A stretch of DNA of 64,000 bases, taken from Parashewanella sp965200795. GTDB lineage: Bacteria > Pseudomonadota > Gammaproteobacteria > Enterobacterales > Shewanellaceae. Both the position numbers and the translations under genes were made by a program. Below are positions 1 to 9,323 of the stretch, piece after piece (positions within the stretch are counted from its first letter, which is position 1; each line of letters begins with the position of its first letter). The stretch is from assembly GCA_965200795.1 (NCBI GenBank), contig CBDAVB010000001.1, forward strand, positions 62,001 to 126,000, given 5' to 3'. Below the pieces are notes generated by a model. It did no database searches, was not told the origin of the DNA, and worked only from the letters and a program-made list of their open reading frames with translations.

Positions 1-132
1 ATTGTGATGATAGTCTTCGTCGGTATATTTGCATGGGCTTACAGCTCTCGTCAAAAGAAAAGTTTTGATGAAGCAGCTAACCTTATTTTTTCCGATGAGG
101 AAAAGGATAAGGACTCAGGAGAGCAAAAATAA
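1..132 (+). CDS. ccoQ: CcoQ/FixQ, cbb3 oxidase small subunit (3' part)
   Basis: The window opens inside this gene; 43 codons and the stop are visible. The visible part begins with a hydrophobic stretch (residues IVMIVVFVGIFAWAYSS) followed by a charged tail, the layout of the small single-helix CcoQ subunit that stabilises cbb3-type cytochrome c oxidase. The stop overlaps the start of ccoP (TAATG), as expected for translational coupling in a ccoNOQP operon; ccoN and ccoO should lie just before the window. Confidence 0.85.
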   Translation: MVMIVFVGIFAWAYSSRQKKSFDEAANLIFSDEEKDKDSGEQK

Positions 133-1112
133 TGTTAATGAGTAGCTTCTGGAGTATTTGGATCACTGTAATTACATTATTTGTAATCATAGGATGTTTT
201 GTCCTTTTACGTTGGTGTACCAAAAACACAACTAATGTCGAAGAAGGCGAGTCAATGGGACACTCTTTCGACGGCATTGAAGAGCTGAATAACCCGCTGC
301 CGAAGTGGTGGAGTTACATGTTCTACATTACCATCGTTTTCGGTTTGGCTTATTTAGCGCTTTATCCGGGACTTGGTAATTTTAAAGGTCAACTGGGTTG
401 GAGCAGCTCTAACCAAAGTATCGGTCATGTTGAAGGGGTAAGTGTTAAAGCTGACTCTAAAGCAGCTGTTGCAGCAGCTGAGAAAGAAGGTCGCTACGTT
501 CAATATGATCAGGAAGTTAAGAAGGCTGATGAAAAATACGGCCCTATCTTTGCGGCGTATTTGAACACACCTTTAGAAGAGTTAGTTAAAAATAAAGAAG
601 CGTTAAACGTCGGTAAGCGTTTGTTTCTGCAAAACTGCGCGCAATGTCACGGTTCTGATGCCCGTGGCAGCAAAGGCTTCCCTAACCTAACTGATGATGC
701 CTGGTTGTATGGCGGTGATCTAGCCACGATTAAAACAACGCTGATGAACGGTCGTCACGGTATGATGCCCCCGAAAGGCGGTCTGCCTATCGCTGACAGT
801 GAGCTTACCGGTTTAGCTGAATACCTATTTGAACTTTCTGGCCGTCAGTATGACGCAAAGCTTGCCGCGGAGGGTAAAGTTTCATTCATGAAAGGCTGTT
901 TCGCTTGTCACGGTATGGACGCGAAAGGCAACAAGTTCTTGGGTGCTCCTGACTTAACTGATAAAGCCTGGCTATACGGTGGTTCTCGCAATGCTATTAT
1001 CGAAAGTATCAAGCATGGGCGAAGCGGCTTAATGCCGGCCTGGAAGGATGTTTTAGGTGAGGAAAAAGTACACGTGATCACAGCGTACGTATACAGCTTA
1101 TCACACCAGTAA
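132..1112 (+). CDS. ccoP: CcoP, diheme cytochrome c subunit of cbb3 oxidase
   Basis: CcoP passes electrons from soluble cytochromes to the CcoO/CcoN core of the high-affinity cbb3 terminal oxidase. The 326-residue product has two N-terminal membrane segments (about residues 5-27 and 60-80) and then a periplasmic part with two heme c sites: CAQCH near residue 170 and CFACH near residue 256, each followed by the DLTDDAW/DLTDKAW-type segment and a later MMPP or LMPAW methionine-ligand region. Length and domain order fit the family. It overlaps ccoQ by one base and ends before a strong terminator, so ccoP is the last structural gene and the assembly genes form a separate unit. Confidence 0.97.
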   Translation: MLMSSFWSIWITVITLFVIIGCFVLLRWCTKNTTNVEEGESMGHSFDGIEELNNPLPKWWSYMFYITIVFGLAYLALYPGLGNFKGQLGWSSSNQSIGHVEGVSVKADSKAAVAAAEKEGRYVQYDQEVKKADEKYGPIFAAYLNTPLEELVKNKEALNVGKRLFLQNCAQCHGSDARGSKGFPNLTDDAWLYGGDLATIKTTLMNGRHGMMPPKGGLPIADSELTGLAEYLFELSGRQYDAKLAAEGKVSFMKGCFACHGMDAKGNKFLGAPDLTDKAWLYGGSRNAIIESIKHGRSGLMPAWKDVLGEEKVHVITAYVYSLSHQ

Positions 1113-1137
1113 TATCTGTCTTACTGAATAAAATAAA

Positions 1138-1167
1138 AGGCCTCGGTGGTAATCGAGGCCTTTTTTT
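1138..1167 (+). terminator. Rho-independent terminator after ccoP
   Basis: A perfect 8-bp stem (aggcctcg / cgaggcct) with an 8-base loop is followed by seven T residues. It lies 26 bp after the ccoP stop and separates the oxidase structural genes from the ccoH-I-S assembly genes. Confidence 0.93.
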
Positions 1168-1273
1168 AATGATTCATCCGCAAAGAAATTGTAAAATCAG
1201 TGAACTTATTTTTTATCGGGTTTTTACTTAAAAGCCTAATAAAAAGTTTGTTTAAATTTATCAGGAAGTTGTT

Positions 1274-1765
1274 ATGCAAAAAACTATGGAAAAGGCTCAA
1301 CCTTGGTATAAACAATTCTGGCCATGGTTTTTAATCATTCTCCCTCTTATCGTTGTCGCGGCCAGTGTCGCTACGCTGATGATTTCGCTTGAACACGCTG
1401 ACACGCTGGTCGCTGATGATTACTACAAAAAAGGTAAAGGCATTAATCAAGATAAACACAGAGAGCAAAAAGCTCGTGCGCTCGGTTTGCAATTTTCGCT
1501 TAATGTTGAAGGTAATCAGATACTGATTCAGCAGCATGGCGGTGAGCCGTATTTAGCTGCGCTAAATATTGAGTTCTACCATCCGACCATCAAAGAACGT
1601 GACTTCAAAGATCTTGCCTTTGCTGATGGCAATAATGTTTATCGAATCACCTCACCCCGTCCGGTAAATGGTGACTGGCAAGTGCGACTTGAGAGTTTTG
1701 ATAAAACCTGGCGTTTACAAAAGCGCCTTACACTTTCAAATGGCGTTGAACGCTGGTTAAACTGA
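1274..1765 (+). CDS. ccoH: FixH/CcoH family protein
   Basis: Small membrane-anchored protein needed for cbb3 oxidase assembly. The 163-residue product has a single transmembrane helix (about residues 16-38, after WPWFLIILPLIVV) and a periplasmic domain containing the DDYYKKGKGINQ segment typical of FixH proteins. It lies 20 bp upstream of the copper ATPase gene ccoI, the usual order. A Shine-Dalgarno-like 'aggaag' precedes the ATG at 1274. No ccoG is present between ccoP and ccoH. Confidence 0.9.
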   Translation: MQKTMEKAQPWYKQFWPWFLIILPLIVVAASVATLMISLEHADTLVADDYYKKGKGINQDKHREQKARALGLQFSLNVEGNQILIQQHGGEPYLAALNIEFYHPTIKERDFKDLAFADGNNVYRITSPRPVNGDWQVRLESFDKTWRLQKRLTLSNGVERWLN

Positions 1766-1785
1766 TTAGAACTTCAGATTCGTCT

Positions 1786-4176
1786 ATGAATAAACAAAGT
1801 TGTTTTCATTGCGGTGAAAGGGTAACGACCGGAAATCAGTTTGTTACTCTAATTAATGATGAACCGCAAGTGATGTGTTGTCCGGGCTGTCAGGCTGTTT
1901 CTCAAGCTATCATGGACGCTGGTTTAAAGAATTATTATAAATTCAGAACTGAACCCGGAACAAAACAATCTGAGATAGTACCTGAACAACTCAATAGTTT
2001 CAGTGCTTATGACTTGGCTGAAGTTCAGCAAGATTTTGTTTATCAGGAATCTGATATCTCTAATGTGTCATTATCCGTTGACGGCATCACCTGCGCCGCC
2101 TGTGCCTGGCTGATTGAACACAAGCTAAAGCAGTCGGCAGGCATTGTTAATATTAATGTTAATTCCACAACTCAACGTGCTCTTCTATCTTGGGATTCAG
2201 CCCAAATAAAACTCAGCGAAATTCTGTCTGTCATCGCCTCCATCGGTTATGTCGCTGCACCCTATCAGGCCGATGAAGAAGAAGCCAAAGCTAAGAAAAA
2301 CAGCCGTCAGTTTCTGCTGCGACTTGGTTTAGCTGGATTTTCGACCATGCAAGTGATGATGTTCGCGCTTGCTCTGTATACGGGTTATTTCACTGATTTA
2401 GATACTGAATTTCGGGACTATTTTCGCTGGGTCAGTATGATCTTTGCCGCCCCTGTCGCGCTTTATTCCGCTCAGCCTTTTTATTTCAGTGCCATACGAG
2501 CTCTGCTTTCTAAAAATATCAACATGGACGTGCCGGTGTCGATTGCTATCGGCGGCGCGTTCATCTCAAGCTGTGTAGCGACTTATCAGGGTACTGGTGA
2601 GGTATATTTCGAATCCGTCTCCATGTTCACCTTCTTCTTACTGCTCGGACGCTATTTTGAGCAAAAAGCGAAACAGAAAGCTTCGGTCAATTCCAGTAAC
2701 CTTCATAAACTGACGCCTTTAACCGCACATTTGATTGAATGCGATGAGATAACAGAGGTCGCGGCAAAACAGCTTAAAATCGATGACTGTATTCTGGTCA
2801 GGCCGGGGGATGTTGTTTCGGCTGACGGCCTTATTTACGACGGGATTTCCAGTATCAACGAGTCAATGCTGACCGGGGAAAACCTGCCGGTAAACAAAAA
2901 AACCGGTGATCAAGTTTTTGCCGGAACCATCAATGTCGATCAGCCTTTAAAAATTAAAGTGACCGCGGTCGGTAAAGATCAGTTTGTCTCTGAGATCATC
3001 CGCTTACAAGAGGCTGCCTCGAATAACCGACCCGCTATTTCATTGTTGGTCGACAAATTGTCACGATACTTTTCCGCGGGCGTGTTATCACTCGGTTTAA
3101 TGACTTATTTGGTCTGGCACTTTTATATTTCACCGGCGGATGCTTTTTGGGTGACACTTTCGGTTCTGGTCGCTACCTGTCCTTGCGCCCTTGCTTTAGC
3201 CACACCCACCGCGGTGACCTGTGCCATTTCGACTTTTACCAAAATGGGAATTATTACCCGTAAATCGGGTGTATTTGAGTTACTGCCGCGAATTGATACC
3301 GTCATTTTTGATAAAACAGGCACTTTAACATACGGTCAGCTGAGTATATCCGGGGTAAAACTATTCGCGGAAGAATCAAAAGAACAGGTTCTTCAAATTT
3401 GCGCGGCGCTTGAGCAGGAATCCTTGCACCCTATCGCTCAAGCGTTCAGAGCTTATGCATGCCCGAACGTTAAAGCGGCTGATGTGGAACACATTTCAGG
3501 TCATGGTGTCACAGGCACAATTAATGATGTCATTTATGCGCTAGGTAATGAGCGGCTTACATCCAATTCAAGGGTTGATGACGCTAAACAACACATTTGG
3601 TTATCCAGCGCCGGTGCTGTTATCGCACAAATCACCTTTGATGATCAGCTAAGAGCAGATGCGATTGATACAGTAAAACAATCCAGGAAACTTGGTTTAC
3701 ACACCTGTATCGCAAGTGGTGATAATTCAGGGCAAGTTGCTAATATCGCGGGGCAGGTTGCCGTTCATCAGGCACACTCAGGTTTATCACCGCAGGGTAA
3801 ACTGCAATTAGTCAAGGATTTTCAGGATCAAAATAACAAAGTCGCCATGTTCGGTGACGGCATCAATGACGCCCCTGTACTGGCCGGAGCGGATTTAAGT
3901 GTGGCGATGGGCAGCGGAACGGCAATCGCCAAAAACAGCGCTGATTTAATCTTGCTTGGAGATAAATTACACCGGTTTATACAAGCGATTAACCTTGCTA
4001 AAAGTACAACTTCCATTATCAGGCAAAATCTGTTTTGGGCATTGGGTTATAACCTAATTGTTTTGCCGTTAGCCATGTCAGGTAATATCGCGCCGTATGT
4101 CGCGGCCTTAGGTATGTCCGCCAGTTCTCTTATCGTGGTTTCAAATAGTTTACGGCTTTTAAAGGATCCGTCATGA
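1786..4176 (+). CDS. ccoI: CcoI/FixI copper-translocating P1B-type ATPase
   Basis: Cation-pumping P-type ATPase that supplies copper for cbb3 oxidase maturation. The 796-residue product has an N-terminal Cys-rich FixI domain (CFHCGE, CCPGCQ), a heavy-metal-associated domain with GITCAACAW near residue 103, the intramembrane CPC motif (TCPCALALATP), the phosphorylation site DKTGTLT and the hinge GDGINDAP. These are all the catalytic motifs of an active enzyme. It ends overlapping the ccoS start by four bases (ATGA-type coupling), so ccoH-ccoI-ccoS and the next gene are co-transcribed. Confidence 0.97.
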   Translation: MNKQSCFHCGERVTTGNQFVTLINDEPQVMCCPGCQAVSQAIMDAGLKNYYKFRTEPGTKQSEIVPEQLNSFSAYDLAEVQQDFVYQESDISNVSLSVDGITCAACAWLIEHKLKQSAGIVNINVNSTTQRALLSWDSAQIKLSEILSVIASIGYVAAPYQADEEEAKAKKNSRQFLLRLGLAGFSTMQVMMFALALYTGYFTDLDTEFRDYFRWVSMIFAAPVALYSAQPFYFSAIRALLSKNINMDVPVSIAIGGAFISSCVATYQGTGEVYFESVSMFTFFLLLGRYFEQKAKQKASVNSSNLHKLTPLTAHLIECDEITEVAAKQLKIDDCILVRPGDVVSADGLIYDGISSINESMLTGENLPVNKKTGDQVFAGTINVDQPLKIKVTAVGKDQFVSEIIRLQEAASNNRPAISLLVDKLSRYFSAGVLSLGLMTYLVWHFYISPADAFWVTLSVLVATCPCALALATPTAVTCAISTFTKMGIITRKSGVFELLPRIDTVIFDKTGTLTYGQLSISGVKLFAEESKEQVLQICAALEQESLHPIAQAFRAYACPNVKAADVEHISGHGVTGTINDVIYALGNERLTSNSRVDDAKQHIWLSSAGAVIAQITFDDQLRADAIDTVKQSRKLGLHTCIASGDNSGQVANIAGQVAVHQAHSGLSPQGKLQLVKDFQDQNNKVAMFGDGINDAPVLAGADLSVAMGSGTAIAKNSADLILLGDKLHRFIQAINLAKSTTSIIRQNLFWALGYNLIVLPLAMSGNIAPYVAALGMSASSLIVVSNSLRLLKDPS

Positions 4177-4370
4177 GTATCATTTATGTATTAATCCCGA
4201 TTGCGATGCTGTTTGTCGCCATTGCTGTCGCTGTATTTTTCTGGGCAGTGAAGTCTGAGCAGTTTGATGATTTAAACCGCCAAGGTTCGTCAATATTGTT
4301 TGAAGATGATATTGATGATAAGCAGCAGAATGAAAACAAGAATTCTGAAAAAGACAACAGAAATGATTGA
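4173..4370 (+). CDS. ccoS: CcoS, cbb3 oxidase maturation protein
   Basis: A 65-residue protein with one N-terminal membrane helix (residues 2-25) followed by the conserved region around EQFDDLNRQGSSILFEDD, which identifies CcoS/FixS. The protein is needed for cofactor insertion into cbb3 oxidase. It overlaps ccoI by four bases at its start and the next gene by eight bases at its end. Confidence 0.95.
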   Translation: MSIIYVLIPIAMLFVAIAVAVFFWAVKSEQFDDLNRQGSSILFEDDIDDKQQNENKNSEKDNRND

Positions 4371-5055
4371 TTACAGCCTGGTTGGAGCCTTTATCGTCGG
4401 TTTGATGGGAGCCGGCCATTGTGTCGGCATGTGCGGCGGATTAGCGGCTTCATTTTCCTCGCAAAATATATCGATAAAAATAGGCGAAAATCTGCTTTTA
4501 AAACAATTAAAGCTTCAGCTTTCTTATAATTTTGGGCGAATACTGAGCTACAGCATTGCAGGGGCTTTATTAGGCGGTTCTGCCGCAACGTTATCTAATC
4601 TTTTTAACATTGATGATTATTTGGTGTGGTTGAGAGTTTTTGCCGGTGTGATGATGATCGTCACCGGCTTATATATCGCGCGGCTGTGGTTCGGATTAAC
4701 AAAAATAGAATTTGCCGGAAAGTATTTATGGGCAAAGCTTAGCCCTTGGGCCTCTAAATTCTTACCGATGCAAACGCCGGGCAAAGCCGTAGTCGCCGGA
4801 ATGATTTGGGGCTGGCTGCCCTGTGGTCTGGTCTACTCAACCTTGACCTGGTCGGTCGCCTCCGGCTCAGCATTAACGGGTGCCGCGATAATGTTTTGTT
4901 TTGGCTTAGGAACATTTCCGGCATTATTATCAACTGGATTAGCGGCTAAAACATTGGCTGACTGGATCCAAAAAAAATCCGTTCGTTTGGCAAGTGGAAT
5001 ACTGATTATTCTATTCGGAATACAAACCATTTACATTGCATACAATCAAATCTAA
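4363..5055 (+). CDS. TauE/SafE-like (DsbD-like) membrane protein of the cco cluster
   Basis: A 230-residue polytopic membrane protein, about six helices, with Cys-containing turns: GAGHCVGMCGGLA near the N-terminus and WGWLPCGLVYS in the second half. These are typical of the 'sulfite exporter TauE/SafE / urease accessory UreH-like' proteins that travel with cco genes in Shewanella and relatives and are thought to help copper or cytochrome assembly. The ATG at 4363 is chosen over an in-frame one at 4300 because it overlaps the ccoS stop by 8 bp and starts directly before the first membrane helix; the earlier start would add a charged tail lying within ccoS. Confidence 0.88.
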   Translation: MIDYSLVGAFIVGLMGAGHCVGMCGGLAASFSSQNISIKIGENLLLKQLKLQLSYNFGRILSYSIAGALLGGSAATLSNLFNIDDYLVWLRVFAGVMMIVTGLYIARLWFGLTKIEFAGKYLWAKLSPWASKFLPMQTPGKAVVAGMIWGWLPCGLVYSTLTWSVASGSALTGAAIMFCFGLGTFPALLSTGLAAKTLADWIQKKSVRLASGILIILFGIQTIYIAYNQI

Positions 5056-5150
5056 CAGTTAGATATTTTATTATAACTACTTGATGATTTTTGCGCATAC
5101 AGGCATCATATGCCCGTTTTGACACTGTAACAAAAAACGACTGTTAAATT

Positions 5151-5912
5151 GTGAGAATGAAAATGCCTCCAGAGATAAAAAAGCCTAAAAAAATCACAAC
5201 CGGGTGCACCATTCATTGTCATGATTGCAGTATGAGCACTTTGTGTATCCCGGTCGCTTTAAACAGTAATGAACTGGATCAGCTCGATGATATTATCGAG
5301 CGTAAAAAACCTATCCAAAAAGGTGAATTGATTTTCAAATCTGGTGATGAGCTTAAATCACTATTTGCGATTCGTTCAGGCACGGTCAAAAGCTACACCA
5401 TTACGGAGCAAGGTGAAGAGCAGATTACAGGATTTCATTTAGCTGGTGATGTAATCGGTTTTGACGGAATCAGTTCTCAGATTCATCAAAGTTTTTCACA
5501 ATCTCTTGAAACATCAATGGTTTGCGAAATCCCCTTTACGACTCTTGATGAACTCTGTGCGACTATGCCCAGGCTGAGACAACAAATCATGCGTTTGATG
5601 AGTAATGAAATTACCAATGATCAGAATATGATTTTACTGCTAAGCAAGAAAAGCGCTGAAGAGCGTCTGGCCGTATTTATCAGCAATCTGGCTATCAGGT
5701 TTGGTAATCGCGGATTTTCACCTAAAGAATTCCGTTTAACTATGACCCGGACGGATATCGGCAACTACCTCGGCCTGACAGTTGAAACCATCAGTCGTAT
5801 TCTCGGGCGCTTTCAAAAGTCCGCGTTAATCGAAGTTAACGGTAAATACATATCAATTAAAAACTTTGATCAACTTAAAGCATTAACAGGTACAGCGAGA
5901 ATTGGTCGCTAA
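5151..5912 (+). CDS. fnr: FNR-family oxygen-responsive transcription regulator (EtrA/Fnr)
   Basis: Global anaerobic regulator of the CRP/FNR family. Near the N-terminus the product has the 4Fe-4S cysteine cluster C-x3-C-x2-C-x5-C (about residues 19-32) and the further conserved Cys in VCEIPF near residue 125, then a cyclic-nucleotide-like domain and a C-terminal helix-turn-helix (LTMTRTDIGNYLGLTVETISRILGRF) with the E-SR recognition motif of FNR. The start is ambiguous: GTG at 5151, ATG at 5157 or ATG at 5163 all stay in frame before the Cys cluster. It lies between the cco assembly genes and uspE, the usual Shewanella-type neighbourhood. Confidence 0.95.
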   Translation: MRMKMPPEIKKPKKITTGCTIHCHDCSMSTLCIPVALNSNELDQLDDIIERKKPIQKGELIFKSGDELKSLFAIRSGTVKSYTITEQGEEQITGFHLAGDVIGFDGISSQIHQSFSQSLETSMVCEIPFTTLDELCATMPRLRQQIMRLMSNEITNDQNMILLLSKKSAEERLAVFISNLAIRFGNRGFSPKEFRLTMTRTDIGNYLGLTVETISRILGRFQKSALIEVNGKYISIKNFDQLKALTGTARIGR

Positions 5913-6049
5913 AGCTCAATAAGTTGATTTAAGGCAAAGAATTATCAAAACTAAACAATTACTTCCTAGTAAGCGTAAATTAGTTTGTTTTCTCATCAGC
6001 TAATTTATGTTAGTTTCTCAGTATCTCAATTTATCAATGAGGATATCTT

Positions 6050-6976
6050 ATGAAGGAATATAAGAGGTTATTAGTTGTATTAGATCCTACTGTAGAGCAT
6101 CAGGTCGCACTGGAGCGTTCAGTACAGCTTGCCAAAAAACACGATTCTCAGCTAACCGTTTTCCTTTCTATCTTTGACTTTTCATATGAAATGACCTCAA
6201 TTCTTTCTAATGAAGAACGGGAGGCCATGCGTCAGGGCGTGATTGAACAACGCAAAGCCTGGATTACTGATCTTATTGAGCCGTATAAAAAAGACGGTTT
6301 AGATATAGAGTCTTGCGTTGTCTGGCATAACCGCCCTTTTGAAAGTATTATTAATCATGCGATTGAAAATGATTTTAATGCGATCATTAAAGGCACCCAT
6401 GAACATGACAAATTAAAGTCTGTTATCTTCACACCTACCGACTGGCACCTGATTCGTAAAGCCCCGCAGCCGGTTCTCTTAGTTAAAGAGCAGGAATGGC
6501 CAGTGAAGGGTAAAATTTTATGTGCCGTTAACATCGGTGATGAGGATAAAGCTCACCAGTCACTGAACAACGAAATTATCGCGTACGGCAAATACATTGC
6601 TGATAAATTTGACGCAGAGGTTCACCTCGTTAACGCTTATCCCGGAACGCCGGTTAACATAGCCATTGAACTGCCGGATTTTGACGCATTCAGCTATAAC
6701 GAGTCGATGCGCACTCAGCATGAAAAGCTGCTGGCGCAAATCGCCTCTAAACATAGTATCGGTGAAGAGTTTTGTCATGCGCAAGAAGGATTACCAGAGG
6801 ACGTTATTCCTGAACTTGCCGCTAAATTAGATGCTGAGCTTGTGATTCTCGGAACGGTCGGACGTACCGGTCTGTCAGCGGCACTAATCGGTAATACCGC
6901 GGAGCATGTTATTGATAACATCAATTGTGATCTATTAACATTGAAGCCGGAGGGATACAAATCACCTTTAGAGTAA
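6050..6976 (+). CDS. uspE: UspE universal stress protein
   Basis: Tandem universal stress protein of 308 residues with two Usp domains (about 1-150 and 155-305). The second has a nucleotide-binding-type GTVGRTGLSAALIGNTAEHVI motif. It is commonly encoded next to fnr and is under FNR-type control in enteric bacteria. A good ribosome-binding site (gagga) lies ahead of the ATG at 6050. A half-conserved FNR-like box, ttgatttaaggcaa at 5924-5937, is present upstream but is not strong enough to call. Confidence 0.95.
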   Translation: MKEYKRLLVVLDPTVEHQVALERSVQLAKKHDSQLTVFLSIFDFSYEMTSILSNEEREAMRQGVIEQRKAWITDLIEPYKKDGLDIESCVVWHNRPFESIINHAIENDFNAIIKGTHEHDKLKSVIFTPTDWHLIRKAPQPVLLVKEQEWPVKGKILCAVNIGDEDKAHQSLNNEIIAYGKYIADKFDAEVHLVNAYPGTPVNIAIELPDFDAFSYNESMRTQHEKLLAQIASKHSIGEEFCHAQEGLPEDVIPELAAKLDAELVILGTVGRTGLSAALIGNTAEHVIDNINCDLLTLKPEGYKSPLE

Positions 6977-7022
6977 TAGAGTTCGCTCAGCCCTTTACCA
7001 ATTTAAGCTTTATTGAAATAAT

Positions 7023-7056
7023 ACGCGCCCAAAGTAATCTCAAGGCGCGTTTTTTT
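7023..7056 (+). terminator. Terminator hairpin abutting the ttcA start codon
   Basis: A 7-bp stem (acgcgcc 7023-7029 / ggcgcgt 7044-7050) is followed by a T run at 7050-7056, and the ttcA ATG begins at 7057. It should end uspE transcripts. The only Shine-Dalgarno-like sequence for ttcA (aagg, 7042-7045) lies partly in the 3' arm of the hairpin. Confidence 0.8.
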
Positions 7057-8010
7057 ATGTCCGTTGACACACACGAAGTAACAAAAGAAACAAAAAAACA
7101 ACAAACACGAATGAACAAACTACAAAAACGACTACGTCGTGAAGTTGGCAGGGCTATCGCTGATTACAATATGATTGAAGATGGTGATCGTGTGATGTGT
7201 TGTTTATCAGGCGGAAAAGACAGTCATGCCATGCTTGATATTCTTCTTAACCTTCAGCAAAGAGCGCCGGTCAGATTTGAGATCGTCGCGGTAAACCTGA
7301 ATCAAAAACAACCAGGTTTTCCTGAAGAGGTATTACCTAACTACTTAGACTCACAAAGTATTGCTTATCATATTCTTGAGAAAGACACTTATTCAATCGT
7401 AAAAGAAAAGATTCCGGAAGGTAAAACCACCTGCTCGCTCTGTTCTCGCTTGAGGCGCGGAACTTTGTACGGATTCGCGCAACATATCGGAGCGACAAAA
7501 ATTGCTTTGGGTCATCATAGAGACGACATCATTGAGACCCTGTTTCTGAATATGTTCTATGGCGGCAAAATGAAAGCCATGCCGCCAAAATTATTATCTG
7601 ATGACGGTGCTAACATCGTTATTCGTCCTTTGGCCTATTGCCGTGAAAAAGATATTGCGGAATACGCTCAGCTTAAACAATTTCCGATCATTCCTTGTAA
7701 CCTTTGCGGTTCTCAGGAAAACCTGAAACGTCAAGCCGTAAAAGACATGCTGAAACAATGGGACAGACAGCATCCGGGTCGTATAGAAACCATCTTTACG
7801 GCTATGCAAAATACGGCTCCGTCTCAAGGTCTGGATCGTAATCAATTTGATTTTGTTTCTTTAAAACAGGATCCAAACGCCGAGAATAAACAGGGGTTTG
7901 TCACAGAAGCTGAGCTACCGGCATTTGATTTTGTTGACGTGAGTAATAACGGCCGTATCAATTTAGATGAAACTGACCGTATTGAAGTGGTAAATACCTA
8001 TACGCCTTAA
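7057..8010 (+). CDS. ttcA: TtcA, tRNA 2-thiocytidine(32) synthetase
   Basis: ATP-dependent enzyme that thiolates cytidine 32 in certain tRNAs. The 317-residue product has the PP-loop SGGKDS near residue 52 and the two CxxC pairs that hold the Fe-S cluster (CSLC and CNLC), plus the conserved LGHHRDD segment. The start at 7057 leaves 18 residues before NKLQKRLRRE, close to the E. coli protein, so it is preferred despite abutting the terminator. Its 3' flank is interrupted by insertion sequences; its likely own terminator now lies 2.4 kb away at 10456. Confidence 0.96.
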   Translation: MSVDTHEVTKETKKQQTRMNKLQKRLRREVGRAIADYNMIEDGDRVMCCLSGGKDSHAMLDILLNLQQRAPVRFEIVAVNLNQKQPGFPEEVLPNYLDSQSIAYHILEKDTYSIVKEKIPEGKTTCSLCSRLRRGTLYGFAQHIGATKIALGHHRDDIIETLFLNMFYGGKMKAMPPKLLSDDGANIVIRPLAYCREKDIAEYAQLKQFPIIPCNLCGSQENLKRQAVKDMLKQWDRQHPGRIETIFTAMQNTAPSQGLDRNQFDFVSLKQDPNAENKQGFVTEAELPAFDFVDVSNNGRINLDETDRIEVVNTYTP

Positions 8011-8023
8011 AAATAACAAAATA

Positions 8024-9316
8024 GAGGGCGTTCAAAATTCTGTGTCAGCCTAAATTCTAAATTTCTAATACGTTATCCAATCTGCCTTCAAAATGGATTG
8101 CAAATTGTGACAATGCTAGCCTCCAATTTTGGACTGGCATTGTCCACTTTTTAGAGGCATTCAATATGCCCGCATAAAGCAATTTTAGCAAGCTGTTTTC
8201 ATTTGGAAATGCCCCTTTTGTTTTGGTGAGTTTCCTAAACTGGCGATGTACGGCTTCAATCGCATTGGTCGTGTAAATCACTCGACGTACATATTCTGGA
8301 TATTTGAAGTAAACGGACAAGTTCTCCCACTTTCTGCGCCAAGAGTCGATAACGATTGGATACTGGCTACCCCATTTGTTTTCCAGCTCATCTAAAGCCG
8401 TTTCAGCAGCCGATTTACTTGTCGCTCTGTAAACCGGCTTTAAATCAGCCATAAACGCCTTTTGATGCTTAGATGCCACATACTTCATTGAGTTGCGTAC
8501 CTGATGAATTACGCAAAGCTGAACTTCTGTCTCCGGGTAAATGCTGGCAATAGCTTCAGGAAAACCGTTTAACCCGTCAACACAAGCAATTAAGATATCC
8601 TTAACACCACGATTATGAAGATCGGTCAGTACCGAAAGCCAATAATTAGCACCTTCTGACTCTGAAAGATACAGGCCAAGTAACTCTTTCTTACCTTCGA
8701 GATTAACGCCTAGAATCGTGTAAATAGCCTTACTGACATAGCGACCATTGTCTTTGACTTTATAGTGAATCGCATCCAGCCAAATAATTGGATAGACCTC
8801 GTCTAAACTGCGTTGCTGCCATTCTTTGAGCTGAGGAATAAGCTGATCGGTCACAGCCGTCAAACTGGCTTCTGAAAGCTCTAAACCATACAAATCAGCC
8901 ACATGAGATTTGATATCACGATAACTCATACCCATTGAAAACATTGACAAAATCTTACGATCAATTTCATCAGAGAGCTTAGTTTGATTTTTTTTGACAA
9001 GCTGAGGCTCAAAGTTGCCGGCTCTGTCTCTTGGCGTTTCTAACTCAAATTCGCCAACTGAAGATTTAACGGTTTTTTTACTAAAACCATTTCTTCGATT
9101 GGGCTCAAGATCTGAGTCTAAATGTTGATCAAGTTCTGCTTTAAGCGCTGCTTCTGTTAGTTGTTTGATTAAAGGGGTGAGAACACCATCCGCACCAGTT
9201 AAACCTTTACCTGATTGAAGTTGTTCTAAAGCTTTATTGAAATCGAAATTTTGAGTCATTATGTCATTCCTGTTTTTGACATTTTACCGAAATGACACAG
9301 ATTTCTAAACACTACC
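8024..9316 (-). mobile_element. IS256-family element, copy 1
   Basis: A 1,293-bp element with imperfect 24-bp terminal inverted repeats (gagggcgttc... / ...aaacactacc) and an exact 8-bp target duplication, acaaaata, at 8016-8023 and 9317-9324. The duplicated target includes the 7-bp duplication and first base of the neighbouring IS (9324-10432), so this copy landed after that one. Confidence 0.96.
8057..9259 (-). CDS. IS256-family (mutator-type) transposase, copy 1
   Basis: A 400-residue mutator-type transposase. The DDE catalytic residues are visible as D162 (IIWLDAIH), D228 (IACVDGLNG) and E335 (TTNAIEAVHRQFR), with the CVIHQVRNS segment typical of IS256 transposases between them. The gene is intact and fills the element. 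It is identical in protein sequence to copies 2 and 4 in this window and differs at one residue from copy 3, which argues for very recent spread. Confidence 0.96.
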   Translation of the reverse strand: MTQNFDFNKALEQLQSGKGLTGADGVLTPLIKQLTEAALKAELDQHLDSDLEPNRRNGFSKKTVKSSVGEFELETPRDRAGNFEPQLVKKNQTKLSDEIDRKILSMFSMGMSYRDIKSHVADLYGLELSEASLTAVTDQLIPQLKEWQQRSLDEVYPIIWLDAIHYKVKDNGRYVSKAIYTILGVNLEGKKELLGLYLSESEGANYWLSVLTDLHNRGVKDILIACVDGLNGFPEAIASIYPETEVQLCVIHQVRNSMKYVASKHQKAFMADLKPVYRATSKSAAETALDELENKWGSQYPIVIDSWRRKWENLSVYFKYPEYVRRVIYTTNAIEAVHRQFRKLTKTKGAFPNENSLLKLLYAGILNASKKWTMPVQNWRLALSQFAIHFEGRLDNVLEI

Positions 9317-9323
9317 ACAAAAT

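Noticed and set aside
5080..5150. FNR box upstream of the fnr gene
   Set aside because: ttgat occurs but no matching atcaa half-site at the right spacing; not strong enough to list.
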